The notes beneath the pieces were generated by a model, which saw only the letters and a list, made by a program, of their open reading frames with translations, searched no databases and was not told the DNA's origin. Of a stretch of 64,000 nucleotides of DNA, positions 24,893 through 36,633 are shown piece after piece (position 1 is the stretch's first letter; each line of letters opens with the position of its first letter). Origin of the DNA: Diogma glabrata (Eukaryota > Arthropoda > Insecta > Diptera > Cylindrotomidae); contig OY856188.1 of NCBI GenBank assembly GCA_963693315.1, positions 202,121,602-202,185,601 of the forward strand, read 5' to 3'. The translations under genes and the position numbers were made by a program.

Positions 24893-25850
24893 TCAGCCGA
24901 GGATGACAACATCATCAGCGTAAGCAATCATCTGTACTGAGTTTATTGACAAGATATTGTTATTAGTCGGTAGTTTCTTTTGATGGCACACATATTCCAA
25001 GGCTAAATTAAAAAGTATAGGAGAGATAGCATCACCTTGTCTTAAACCGGAGTCGACTTTAAAAACTCGTACACAGCATTGAGAGTTCTGTACTGTCATT
25101 TTGCATAGTGATACCAGTTTACCAGGAATGCCCATTAACACCAGAGCAGACCATAGAGTCTCTCGTTCGAGAGAGTCGTAGGCCTGCCTGAAATCAACGA
25201 AAAGTTGGTGCACAGGTATGTTGAACTCTCGGCACTTTTCCAAAATCATCCTTATCGAGAAAAGTGCATCGGTAGTACCTCGGCCCCGCCGGAAACCACA
25301 CTGATATTCTCCAAACAGTTGTTCAGCAAAAGGATTGATTTTGGATAGCAAAATGTAAGAAAAGATTTTATATGCTGTGCAAAGGAGAGCGATTCCTCTG
25401 TAGTTTGCACATTGTAGGCGATTACCTTTTTTATGGATTGGTATCAGCATAGCTGTGTTCCAGTCCTGTGGCATGGTTTCAGTCCTCCAGATCATTTGAA
25501 CAAGTTCAAACAATCTTAAGGATAGAGTTTTGCCACCATGAACAATCATTTCGGATGTTATATCGTCGATACCAGGTGCTTTATTGCGTTTTAATTTAGA
25601 CAGCGCCGCTTCGAATTCCTCTTTGGTTGGTTCGTCTACATGTACCTTTGACGCACGAATAAGCTTTGCTCGTCGCCCGACTTGTTGCTGGTCACTTAAG
25701 TTGAGAAGATTCTCAAAATAAGCGGCCCAAGTATCTAAAATATTTTTAAGGTCTACTTGTAGCTCCCCATCTTCGTTTTGAATAGCAGTCAATCTAGTTT
25801 GAGGGCCCTTCTTTAAGGTTTTAACCTGTTGAAAGAAGTTACGCGATTGA
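24893..25850 (-). pseudogene. RTE-like reverse transcriptase domain
   Basis: Contains the complete RT series: NKAPGIDDITSEMIVHGGKT, LIPIHKKGNRLQCANYRGIA, QCGFRRGRGTTDALFSIRMI, the catalytic LFVDFRQAYDSLER, GLRQGDAISPILFNLALE and the catalytic MIAYADDVVILG. All metal-binding Asp residues are present, and no stop occurs inside the domain. Upstream, the residues NFFQQVKTLKKGPQTR in this frame join the linker after a one-base frameshift near 25860. Confidence 0.9.
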
Positions 25851-26346
25851 TGTTCCTCTTATTGAAGCTTTCAATCTCCTCACACTGTCTCTTCCACCAT
25901 TCTCTCTTCGTTCGTCTACATAGCTTTGTAACGGCTTGTCTTGCCAGTTTATAGTTCTCCTTCGTGGACCTGGTGTTGCGTCCTTGTAGACACTTCAGAT
26001 AGCAATCTCTTTTGTATTGAATAGCATCAAGGCATGCTTGATCCATCCATGGCTTCTGGGAGTGGTTCTCTGGTCGTCCAAGTATTCCCTCAGCAGCGCT
26101 TAAAACAGCATCTTTGAGCAAATACCATGACTTATCGACGTCTCCATTAATGGTTTCTGATTTCTCCAATGTTTCGGCAATATGGATTTGATATCTCTCT
26201 TCTGTTTCAGCATTCTTTAATGATGAGATGTTAAAACGTTTCCGTTGATTGAATTTTGGAATGCCTGGATTTGGGAAGTGGAACCTTATCGTTGCACATA
26301 CAAGGAAGTGGTCACTTCCAATGTATGCACCTCTAAAGGATCTCAC
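25813..26346 (-). pseudogene. RTE-like linker between endonuclease and reverse transcriptase
   Basis: Starts with VRSFRGAYIGSDHFLVCATI (the final SDH box of the endonuclease is here). It continues through the basic linker with KPWMDQACLDAIQYKRDCYL and TKREWWKRQCEEIESFNKRN. The frame then runs out of register with the RT. In the family this segment connects nuclease and RT in one polypeptide. The change of frame on both sides reflects single-base indels. Confidence 0.85.
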
Positions 26347-27015
26347 ATCCAGAACGCTCGAAAAGAAACGTGTTGTTTACTAGAACGTGATCAATTTGAT
26401 TTCGAGTATTTCCATTCGGTGAGACCCAAATCTGCTTATGACTCGATCGATGCGGAAAGAACGTACTGGCAATTCTCAAATTATTTGACAATGCAAACTC
26501 AGTCATTCTCTCACCATTATCATTCGAATTCAAATGCAAGCTGTTGGGACCCACCACATTTCCATAAGAGATATCTGTTCCAACCTGTCCATTAAAGTCA
26601 CCAAGAACCATAATGAAGTCGCGTGTTGGTGTTTGTTTCATAACCTCTTCCAGTGCTATGTAGAAATTATCCTTCTCGTCGACGGTCTTAGCTTCAGTTG
26701 GTGCATGCACGGCAATAAGAGAAATATTGTTATATGTACCGCGTACACGTACACGGTAGCAGATCCTCTCACTGACCGGGATGAATTTCATCACGGCTTC
26801 TTGTATGCGTGCACCAACAAGAAAGCTAGTTCCAAATTCTCTTCGAGAAGGATGACCACTACAGTATAGAGAGTGACTATCCAAATCTTGTTTTCCGATT
26901 ATCGGCTGTCTAATTTCTTGTAGAGCAATAATATCCATCCTATACCTCTCAGCCTCTGTTTCTAGACTTATAAGAGCATCAGAAGCACTCAGGCTGCGCA
27001 CGTTCCACGTTCCGA
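26333..27015 (-). pseudogene. RTE-like apurinic-type endonuclease domain
   Basis: Reads GTWNVRSLSASDALISLETE, then RYRMDIIALQEIRQP (catalytic Glu), RVRGTYNNISLIAVHAPTEA, FIMVLGDFNGQVGTD (GDFN box) and RNQIDHVLVN. The N-terminal Asn, Glu, Asp and Asn residues expected for the fold are all present; the SDH box is in the next frame. The frame breaks near 26360 by a one-base change. The first ATG of this frame is internal; the domain begins at GTWNV. Confidence 0.88.
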
Positions 27016-27429
27016 TTCAGTAGTCTGGTCCTTTTTCACGTCCAGGTAAAATTCTGTTGTTGTTTCCGGGTCTGTTTTTCTCTTTCTGATAACCAAATTT
27101 AACATATTAGTTTTTTCCGGGGTTAGGGTGTTAACCTTAGGCCCAACCCAAATTGTCGTGAATGGGTCCGTTCTGCATATTAAAGTCACCAGAAACAACC
27201 TTTTTACACGTTTATATAGCGAGCCGCTTGATTCAAGACAGACGCCCGCTCCAAGCCGCCCCTGACATGGAGAACAGACGCTTGAGTCGCATTGGTTGTA
27301 GAGCGCCAATTCGCCATGATGTAGCGTCATTGACTAAGCAGTTTTTACTCTGCTTGTCTCCAATACACCAACCTAATTCTGTCAGCATTACCCAGGCAGC
27401 ACGGCGTGGACGTCGAATTTCGGATTTCG
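27016..27429 (-). other. 5' region of the RTE-like element
   Basis: Follows the right-hand target duplication. A minus-strand frame (27330-26989) of 113 residues covers most of it, but I see no motif, and it overlaps the endonuclease in a different frame. It may be the element's promoter/5' UTR. Confidence 0.5.
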
Positions 27430-28324
27430 CTACGTTTTATTACTTATGTAGGGATATTTCACCACATCTTTTGAGGGGTTTCATCTTTAGTTTTTGACAT
27501 GTTTTAAAATATGTTTGGTTAGGTTTATGCTACTTTATTAAACATTAATTAATTTTCTTCAGAATATTAGGGGAGAGTTGCCATATGCGTACCACTTAAT
27601 TTTGAAGGCAGTTTAAATATTCTTTAGCAGGCATCCCAAGTAACAAATTTTGTTTACAAATTTATTACAGTACATTTACTCTGTAATCGTAAAGTTACAG
27701 TGGTAACTGTACCGTAAACGTTCAGTAAGTGTTTCGTATACATTTTGGGGAATAATTTTGGCTTTTACTGAACGTTTACGGATATCAATTTGCGAAAGAA
27801 TTATGTATGATTACAAACACGTACGTAGTGTTACAGAAAGCAAAATGTATGCGATTTTTATCACTACGGATTACTTACAAAAAAGTTACAATCTCATACT
27901 TTAATACGAAGTTTTAGATGATTTTTTGTAAACAAAAAATATAAATAAATAAACAAATACAATAATATATTTTATGTTTATAAAATGCAAATGCCAAAAT
28001 ATAATGGCATAACTAATTTTGTATAGTTGGATGTCAAAATTTACAAACGAATAATAAAATTTCGATTAAATTTTGGAAATACTTTTAAATTAATAATGCG
28101 CCATAAAAATAATAAATTATTAAATATAATTTTAAAAAAAATTTTGTATGTCAATTTATTTTAGAGAGATAAAATTATATAAAATTTGTTTTATTATTTT
28201 CATAAATTTAAGTTTTTCTAAAATACTTATAACATAAGTTATAAAACCCAACAAAGTTTCATTAAATGTATTTTGTTATTTTTTTTAAATATAGTCAAAT
28301 ATTAATTTTGCATAAAAATGGCTG

Positions 28325-31180
28325 ATAGTCTGGGAGCCCGCCGACATAAACAGCAACTCATAAATACTCTTCTATAATTTTTTGTGTGGCTTAATTACGC
28401 CTAGTCTACCACTTTTTTTTCTCTATCATAATTTTCTTAGCCGCGGCTTTTTCTCTCCAGTAATTTTTAAACTTGTCAATATCGTATTAAGCTAAAAATT
28501 TATAGATACTCTATTTTTAAAAATTTTAATATCAAGAGAAATTCATGAATCGCGAGAAAAAAAACTTGTCCGACAAAAAGTTCGGTACGTTAAGGGTGTC
28601 TACCGAGAGAAACATGTAATAATAACAATTTCGAAAAATTTATGGATAACCACCTGATTTTTATGAAAAATGCTTCAAAAAGGTATGTAAAATCACGTCC
28701 CCACATCGTCCGACATGACAGATTCACCAATTTGCCAGTCCGACAAGCGGGCATTGACATTTTCACGGCTACCTAAAATTTATTCATAACAGTCGGACAA
28801 AAAGAAATTAACATATTATAGAGCAGAATTTACCCTGTAGTACAAGTGGCGGACAAATATGTCGTGCCAAATCAATAGTCCGACAAAAAAACATCGATCG
28901 ACAACATCATTTCAATACTTTATTTTTTCCAAGTTCATAAATAATTTTAGTTTCATTAATTACAATAATAAATGAATGGTAAGGAATGTGAATAGTTAAT
29001 AACATGCATTAAACTAATAATAGGAACTTTTATTAACAATATGTAATAATATGTAATACAATGATTCATTAATAATTAACATGAACAAAATTTGTATATA
29101 TACATAGATATTTTTTTATTGAGCATGACAAATAGGGTTGCCACGTGTCCTACTTTCGGTAGGACAGTCCTACTTTGGAGCAAGAATGTCCTACGTCCAA
29201 CTTTACTATAAAAATGTCCTACTTTAGGCAAAGTGTAATACAATATCTTACACCGAAAAAAATAGATTTTTTTTCCAACCTATTTCTCTCAAAAAACGCG
29301 TTAGCAAAATAAGTAATCGTGATTGCACCTTTACTTATATTAAATTTGTAACCGATTATTTTATTTTATGTCGAAAGGTTAGCAACAATTAAGCAAACAA
29401 TTTACATCGCTAATGACATATGTGAATATCTATGCTTTTTATTGCACGATTTATTCAGGTGGTAAACCACCACCATTGTTTAAATAATTTTGAATTAAAC
29501 CCACCGTTAATCCTCTGTTTTTTTTAAAATAACTTTTGTTACAAATTAGCTGTTCTTAGTATTATTAATAAAATAAAATGACTGAACTGAATTTTGTTAT
29601 AAAGCAAAACATTTGGCTACAGAAAGCTAACGATTTTGAAGGAAAATGTAAATATACTAAACAGAACTATTTATGGTTTACAACATAATAGACTAAGAGC
29701 CCGCGACGGCCAGACCTTCGTTACTTTATAAAAGCTGAAAGTTTCTCTGCGCATACCCCTACTCAGGTAGGAAGGATTAGCGACATATGTAGTTTGGATC
29801 ATAGTTACTTTGGCAGGGAGCAGGTGCCATAGGAGCCTCCAAAGTTTCGTGAAAGTAAAAAAGCTAATTTTTTTATATATTCTTCAGGATGGTATTAGAA
29901 GTCACGTCACCCATTGCCAGACACTTACTATACACACAACTTTGCCAGATTTCCTTACTGCAAATGGCGGTCAGCTTTCCGGTGTACGCAGCAGTTTTTA
30001 TAAATTTTTAAATTAAATATTTACGTCTGATTGCCGCTGACACCGCTGTTTTTTTGGCTCAAAAAATCATAAATTGCACAGAGAAACTGAACGTAAGTTT
30101 TTTTTCGGATGTCTTTTCAAGAATATTTTAAATTTTTAATTTTTCTATCAAATTTTGATACTTCCGAGTTCCGTCGAATAAAACATAGAGTGAATGATAG
30201 CTTTAAAATTGTTTATTTCGCGAAAATTGTCGGTGAGATCTAAATTTTTTGATTCCAATAGATGCAGGAACGTTTATTCTGTAATATATTTTACAATCCG
30301 ACGTAAATCTTTGATTTCATAAATGTTATATAGTTATATACATCCTTAGTAGCAATTATAAAATATAAAAAAAAAAGACAGAATCAAAACAGAATTTCAT
30401 CAAAAAAATTGAAGCTTCATAAAATCTATAATTTCCATGCGTCGGACTGGAAAATCGGAGAATATATCGTGTCCGACAATTTAACAATTGGATTCTACAT
30501 ACTTTTTTCTAGTAATCCTGTAAAAAACAGCTGGTTATGTGGAAGTATGCTGTATTTACGCTCACAAACGCAAATACTGTAAACCATCACGGATTTTCAA
30601 TTGAAAAATAACAATTTGTTCGATTTTTATGAAAATGGTAATATTTTACTGTCGGACAACTTGTTCAACTCGTTGTAAGCTTCATTTAACAGCAAAAAAT
30701 CGAAAGCGGAAATTGTTATGAATAAATTTTAGGTCGCCGTGAAAATGTCAATGTCCGCTTGTCGGACTGGAAAATTGGTAAATCTGTCTTGTCGGACGAT
30801 GTAAGGACGTGATTTTATATACCTTTTTGAAGCATTTTTCATAAAAATCAGGTGGTTATCCATAAGTTTTTCGAAATTGTTATTATTACATGTTTCACTC
30901 GGTAGACGCCCTTAGCGTACCGAATTTTTCGTCGGACAAGTTTTTTCTCTCGCGATTCATGAATTTCTCTTGGTATTAAGTTTTTCAAAAATAGAGTATC
31001 TAAAAATTTTTAGCTTAATACGATATTGACAAGTTTAAAAATTACTGGAGAGAAAAAGCCGCGGCTAAGAAAATTATGATAGAGAAAAAAAAGTGGTAGA
31101 CTAGGCGTAATTAAGCCACACAAAAAATTATAGAAGAGTATTTATGAGTTGCTGTTTATGTCGGCGGGCTCCCAGACTAT
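28325..31180. mobile_element. 2.86-kb non-autonomous transposon with ~468-bp terminal inverted repeats
   Basis: 28325-28792 and 30714-31180 are near-identical inverted copies starting ATAGTCTGGGAGCCCGCCGA. The octamer-like motif GTCCGACA/TGTCGGAC recurs about a dozen times within and near both arms, often 30-100 bases apart. The interior (28793-30713) holds only short ORFs. If TA is the duplication (28326-28327, 31178-31179) the ends would be GTCTGGG...CCCAGAC. This long-TIR, foldback-like form is clear, but the superfamily is not. Confidence 0.9.
28793..30713. other. Interior of the long-TIR element
   Basis: No convincing gene. At 29134-29225 the phrase GTCCTACTTT occurs three to four times with variants. 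It is preceded by AGGGTTGCCACG, a hAT-like terminal motif, so an old hAT end may be embedded here. An ORF at 29810-30016 has no recognisable motif. Confidence 0.4.
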
Positions 31181-33589
31181 GAGTTTTCAATTATAAGCTT
31201 TCAAATACAAGTTAGGTCTATGTAGATATACAGAGAGTACACAGAATATATACATTTACATTTTATTTACATTTACACTTCCATATTTAAAATGTTTACA
31301 TGTTAACGTAATGTAAACACTATGTGTTTGATCTGTAAACATAATCATACAATTACAACTTCCAATTCAAAAAATTTACATGTATAAATTATGTAAACGT
31401 TTAGTATTAGCCTGGTTGTTGTGCATTTACATTTACACCTTCCTTTTACAAATATTTACTTGTATATGTCTTGTAAAAGCTTTGTATAAATCCTTTTACA
31501 ACTTTTGACATTTGTGAAATAAACAAAAGTGACATTTATTTTTATTTGGTACAAGCAATCCTCATGTACTTAACTTTGGTATATGTCCAAATTTTTTTTT
31601 ACATAAACGGGGGGTGGGAGACTATGTACATTTGAACCTACACAATTATTTACATTTACATATGTCAATAAATTAGTTAATGTAATCCTGGCATTGCGAT
31701 TCGGCCAGATCTAAATATAATAAGTTTAAATGTATCTTGTAATTATCTTACGAAATTTTGCCTCATAGTGTTCTAAGCTTGGCATTGTTGGACCACAATA
31801 AAATGCAAATGATCTCCGAATTCCGAATGATCGGTTATACATAAAATCGACCAAAATTCTTTTTGCTATTAAAAATGGGAAGGCCGTCAATATTAAAGGT
31901 AACCGAAATATTAATTAAGTGATCCAAATTCGAAAACTTCAACCAACGTATTAGCTCATAATACCAAAGCTTTCCACTACCCGTCAAAATAATATTTATA
32001 TTTTGAAGTGTTTGCAATAATTTTCGGGGATCCTTTGGTTAGAAATTAAATCCACGAAACTTTAAAATCACAAGTAATTCTTAAATTAATTAAGACTTAA
32101 GATTCGATTAACTAATGCCCAATATATTGAGTCGTCTATCACTGAATGTTGGCTATAAATTTCTTTATCATCGCACGATGGAAACAGACATCTTTTATTA
32201 TACAAAAATTTTGACGTAAGAAAACTGTATAAATTATGTGACAGTATAAATACATTCCTAATGTAAATGTCCCGTAAATATACGGTAAGTATATAAGTTC
32301 TCAATAAAACAAAGTTTTGTAATTAATCTGTAACTGTAAAAATACATTTACAAGGCCAACGTTTAGTATATTTACAATGTAGCTATAAGCTCTCGTAGAC
32401 TTTACACAATGTAGTCATTTTGTAGAAGAAATAATACAGTTACATAGTACATAATCAGAAACGTTACATTCGAAGCTATAAGTTTACTACTACACTGTAG
32501 CTTTACTGTGTACAATCAGAAACAATATTTTGTAGAAGTATAAATACCGCAACCTATTTTGAGTACAGTATGGGTACCGTAAATAAAACAACAATAGTTT
32601 GTGACTATAATATATACAAAATGTTACTTGGGATTTTAGCAAATATTATGATTTATGTTCATTTGTTAACTATCAAAGGTGCAATTTAACATAATTTTTT
32701 TAACTATTCATTGATAGATCATTGGGATATGACCATTTTCTTCAGACCATGCAAAAAGTACGATTAAGGACCGGTATCCTAAATGGTACCAGCCAGTTTC
32801 CAATATCGTACCTGATTGGAGGAATTAAAATTAGCTGCTAATTCCATTTGTTCTTCTGTCCTTTCACAATATTTCCGCTTTTCCATGCCAAAAAATTCAA
32901 AATTATTTTTTTTTGTTTTAAACAGTTTATTCACGCGGCGAATTCGACATTAGTATCTTAAATCGTACCAGTACGATTTCGAAAACTACAGTGTGGAACG
33001 ATTTAGGAATAAGTCGTCCCGTCAAATATTTGAACCTAACCTTACAATATTATTATCAGCGTTTCTTAAATTCAATAAAATAAATAATAAAACATAATCA
33101 GTTCTCAAAAGTATTTAACGCTACCTCAGAAACTGTACAAATATATGAAATTCAGTCGAATGAAATCGTTTAAAATTAATATCAAACCTACCTGAATGTT
33201 TTTTACTTTTGCTATTCACATGAAAAAACTATACTGATTGTTGTTTTGTTTCTACTTTATCGGCTTAGATAAAAGTTAATATGTTAACCACCAGATTGCA
33301 TAAAACTGTAATAACTATTGAATAATGGCACTGGTACGATTAAAGTGACCAGTACGCAAATGGAAACTCTCCCCTATAATAATTGATTTTTTCAATTAAA
33401 TAAGCATAAATATAGGAGTTTAATTTTTACCGAAACCGGTAAAGAAATAGAAATTTAACTATTTTTTGATAATGTATTTTAGGGTGATTTACCGGTTAAC
33501 CGATTAACCGGTATTGCAAACCCTAGTATTCGGTTGGCTCTTGTTTAATAACTAAATAAACATTGTTATTTGTAATTAAAATCTGTCTT

Positions 33590-33710
33590 CATTTTTCATT
33601 ACCTAAATCCACAAACACAACACAACATGTGTCACAACAACACAAAAAAACATTTTGAAACCTAGGAAACAACATGCATTTTGAGATGTTAATGGTCATA
33701 CATTTTCTTA
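33590..33710 (-). mobile_element. LINE 3' tail fragment
   Basis: The reverse complement contains TTGTGTTGTTGTGACACATG preceded by TTTCCTAGGTTTCAAAATG. This matches the 3' UTR of the plus-strand LINE ending at about 60190. It is only the last ~110 bases, a severe 5' truncation typical of LINE insertion. Confidence 0.65.
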
Positions 33711-35104
33711 TAGCTTAAGTAACAAAGCCAAAAATATTCTTTTTTCATATTATCAAAAAACAGAGCATCAAATATTTTTGCAATCGTCTTTTTCTTTCAA
33801 ATTTTTTCCTTGTCAGTCTTAAGATTTTCACTTGTTACTTCACTATTCATATTTCATATTTTCAAAATTCTATTTACTTACTAAACAAATGAAAACAATG
33901 TCATTGAGTTTATTTACATTCAAAACTAAAAAGATAATCTAGCTTAACTATCATCCATTACTAATCTAAGTTTTTGTTACAGTTTAAATTACTTGTGCAT
34001 AATTCAAAATAACAAAAACAATTTTTTTTGTTTTCTTATCCAAATTGGTTTACAAAAACAACTTTAAAACTTTAATTTTTTTGCTCTCTGTAACTTAAGA
34101 AAACATAGAAATTCTAATAAGCAGTTTTATTTGAATTACATAATTTATGAAAAATTAAAGAAAACTTTTAAGAACAGAATGCGCTTTTTAAAGAAAACTC
34201 AAAATAGATAACCCAAATAAAATAAAACAATATAAGTTATAACTATGCATTTCTAAAAATTATTGAAATGATTTTATTTTCTATAATTTCAAATGCTCAA
34301 GGCCATTACAACAGTAGGTGGAGCAAACATCTCTGTTATGTTAAAATAGGAGAAGTAACATATGCCACGCTTGAAAACTAATTTAAAAAAATTTTTACAA
34401 AAAAGTAAAATTATATCACAGAACAAATATATAATAAACTCAAACATAAAAAAGAAATAAATTAAATTTTAGAAACAAAACAAAGAAAAAAATTAAAAAA
34501 CTTTAATTCTTAATTTTATGGGGCAAAAAATTCCAAACAAAACGCGAAGTGTCAAGTTATTTAAGTATTTAAATTTAAAGCAATAAAATTTAGGTTATCT
34601 AAATAGAAGGTAAATTCAACGGCTACTGCTGTTGTTGATGCTCTCTTTTCGTTGGTTTTTGCAACACAAAATTTATAAGCAAAATTACCAATAAAAAAGT
34701 GATTTATTGCTATTTCCGCAATTTTTTTTTATTTTGCTTCTGCAAAATTTATTTTTGTTATCTTTTTCTATTCTTAGGTTACTTTTTGTGTTTATCTAAC
34801 TAAACAGTACTATGAGAAATTTTTCGCGTTAACTTTTGTATGTTTATTTATAATTCTTTTCGGTAGAAACCGGCTAGAAAAAGATATGGAGATTATCGTA
34901 ACCAATTAAATAGCAAAAATACCGACGGCCAACCAAAAACTGTGCCTTTTTCAAATGCATGCAAATGCATGGCGAGGAGTAACTGATTATGTCCTCTTCA
35001 TAATCATTATAAAAATTTGGAACAAGGTTGTATGTTTTCTAAAATTTAAGAAAACAAATAAGTCTTTAAATAGTAATGATTGGATTAATCTTCTAAATAA
35101 TAAA
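33711..35104. other. AT-rich stretch with no recognisable gene
   Basis: Only poly-A/T patches and short ORFs are seen. Confidence 0.5.
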
Positions 35105-36633
35105 ATATGGAGGGGCTGAAATCTCAAGCTCTGAGATATCAAGACTTCGCTTTTGATTAAGGATTTTGATATAGTTTTCGGCATAAGGCCTTTTATGAGG
35201 ACATTGTTTTTTGTTTTGGGCAGCGATGTATATCAAACATAACTCTTTGTTGAAGTACATGTATTTATATTTCTGTTTAGAAATTTATTACAAAACTAAC
35301 ACGAAACATCAATACGGTGCCGGAAGATCATAACATATCATCATAGAGTAACATAATTTAGTGAAAATATGATACAATCAGAAAAACTACTCAAAAACCT
35401 TTCCATTTATCGTTTCGAGAAAATATTACAAAATCACAAATTCATATTTCTTTCAAAATTCCAAAAATATTGTAAAAATTAAATAAAATCAAACTTTTTT
35501 CAAAATTCTAAAAATATTCCAAAAATTATTACGAAATCAAAGATTAAACTTTTTTCAAAAATTCTGAAAATATTGCAAAAATTATTACAAAATCAAAAAT
35601 TGAAACTTATTTTTAAAATTCCAAAAATTATAATAAAAATAAAAATTTAAAATTTTCCAAAATTCTAAAAATATTCCAAAAATTCTTACAAAATCATAAA
35701 TTGAAACTTTTTTCAAAACTCTAAAAATATATATATAAAATTCACATATTCAAAAATTCTATTTTTTTTTCAAAATTCTAAAAATATTGCAAAAATTATA
35801 ACAAAATCAAAACTTTCTCCAAAATTCTAAATATATTGCAAAAATTATTACAAAATCAAAACTGCAAACTTTTTTCAAAATTCCAAAAATATTTCAAAAA
35901 GTATAACAAATTCAAAAATATTCATGTCACATTTACGTCATACAACAGTTAAATTTTTTTTCCAAAAAATTGGCTAGAAAAATAAATGAAATCATTTACT
36001 TATAATGCACTTATTATGAAATAAAATTCTCAATAATAATAATATCATTTTTATTTCATACAAATAACTAATTTTACTGTTTTCTAAATAAATAAATGAA
36101 AATCATTCTTTTGACACACTTGACATTATTTTTTTGACAAACTTATGACGCCATAATTCTTAATAATAATAATAAAATTTTATGTCATACAAATAATTAA
36201 TTTTATTTTTTCCAAAAAATTGGGTAAAAAATAAATAAACCGAAGTAAAATCTTTCTTTTGACACACTTGACAACATTTTTTGACAAACTTATAATGCAA
36301 TAATCTAGTTTTTGGTCTTACATACCAATCCCGAGATTTCTTCAAATTCAATGTTTCTATTCGTAATCACTTAAAATGAACGTTTTTTAAGCAAAAAATA
36401 TGCAAATTTCCTTGTTTTGACAATTTTTGAAATCCGTCCAGCACTTTTCTAGATTTCGTCGGTTGTGACGGCTGGCAGACAGACTTACATTTTTTTTTTG
36501 ATTATTTAGAATCAGTAGGTCCTAAAACGTCAACAAATGCCAAAAAAGGTGGGGATAAGAATTTCACTTTTGGCTCCTGAATGCAATACTTAGATTTTTT
36601 CAAAACCAAAGTAATTTTTTCAAAACCGAAGTA
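35105..36633 (-). repeat. Repeat family B, inverted copy
   Basis: Matches 52494-54242 in reverse complement from GGGGCTGAAATCTCAAGCTC (about 35111) to the ACCGAAGTAA near 36628. The core (35430-35930) is a degenerate ~60-base tandem repeat of the form CAAAATTCTAAAAATATT. Conserved GC-richer anchors are GTTGTGACGGCTGGCAGACA and AAGAATTTCACTTTTGGCTC. There is a small 20-base duplication near the right end (TTTTTTCAAAACCAAAGTAA). No coding potential. Confidence 0.8.

Larger units (their letters stand above)
24110..27429 (-). mobile_element. RTE-like LINE, near full length, with 16-bp target duplication
   Basis: The 16-mer CTACGTTTTATTACTT occurs at 24094-24109 and 27430-27445. Between them lies a 3.3-kb minus-strand element: a 5' region (27429-27015), endonuclease, linker, reverse transcriptase, C-terminal region, and a poly-A tail (the T run at 24110-24119). 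The protein resembles the large RTE-type family that databases often mislabel as craniofacial development protein 2. One stop and about two to three frameshifts break the ORF. Confidence 0.93.
27633..32634. mobile_element. Nested element with ATCCCAAGTAACA ends and TGTAAAC-rich interior
   Basis: The ends are ATCCCAAGTAACA and TGTTACTTGGGAT. Flush flanks are TTTAGCAGGC (left) and TTTAGCAAAT (right), identical over the first seven bases. This may be an eroded 7-10-bp target duplication. Both sides are full of TTTACA/TGTAAAC motifs, and 31240-31530 shows a roughly 110-base tandem pattern with ATTTACA. No ORF of substance is present. It hosts a further element at 28325-31180. Confidence 0.55.
27570..33374. 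mobile_element. TA-flanked inverted-repeat element, about 0.8 kb plus nested inserts
   Basis: The left end is GGGGAGAGTTGCCATATGCG. The right end is the reverse complement of GGGGAGAGTTTCCATTTGCG. Both are bordered by TA (27568-27569 and 33375-33376). GTACC/GGTAC motifs recur inside both ends. Removing the 5-kb insert at 27633-32634 leaves about 800 bp without an ORF, so it is non-autonomous. A TA target suggests Tc1/mariner or a related group. Confidence 0.65.
15022..33525 (-). mobile_element. Outer hAT-like element expanded by nested insertions
   Basis: The left end reads TAGGGTTTGCAAATTTACCG and the right end is the reverse complement of TAGGGTTTGCAATACCGGTT. Further matching ACCGGT motifs lie just inside both ends. 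A hAT C-terminal dimerisation motif lies on the minus strand next to the left end, as expected for the 3' end of a transposase gene. Subtracting the nested elements leaves about 4.3 kb, a normal hAT size. The 8-bp flanks (CTCAGTTT and GTATTCGG) do not match, so the two ends could belong to different copies. Confidence 0.5.

Noticed and set aside
26245..26869. Plus-strand ORFs of about 110 residues over the RTE-like element
   Set aside because: They are antisense shadows of the endonuclease frame and carry no motifs.
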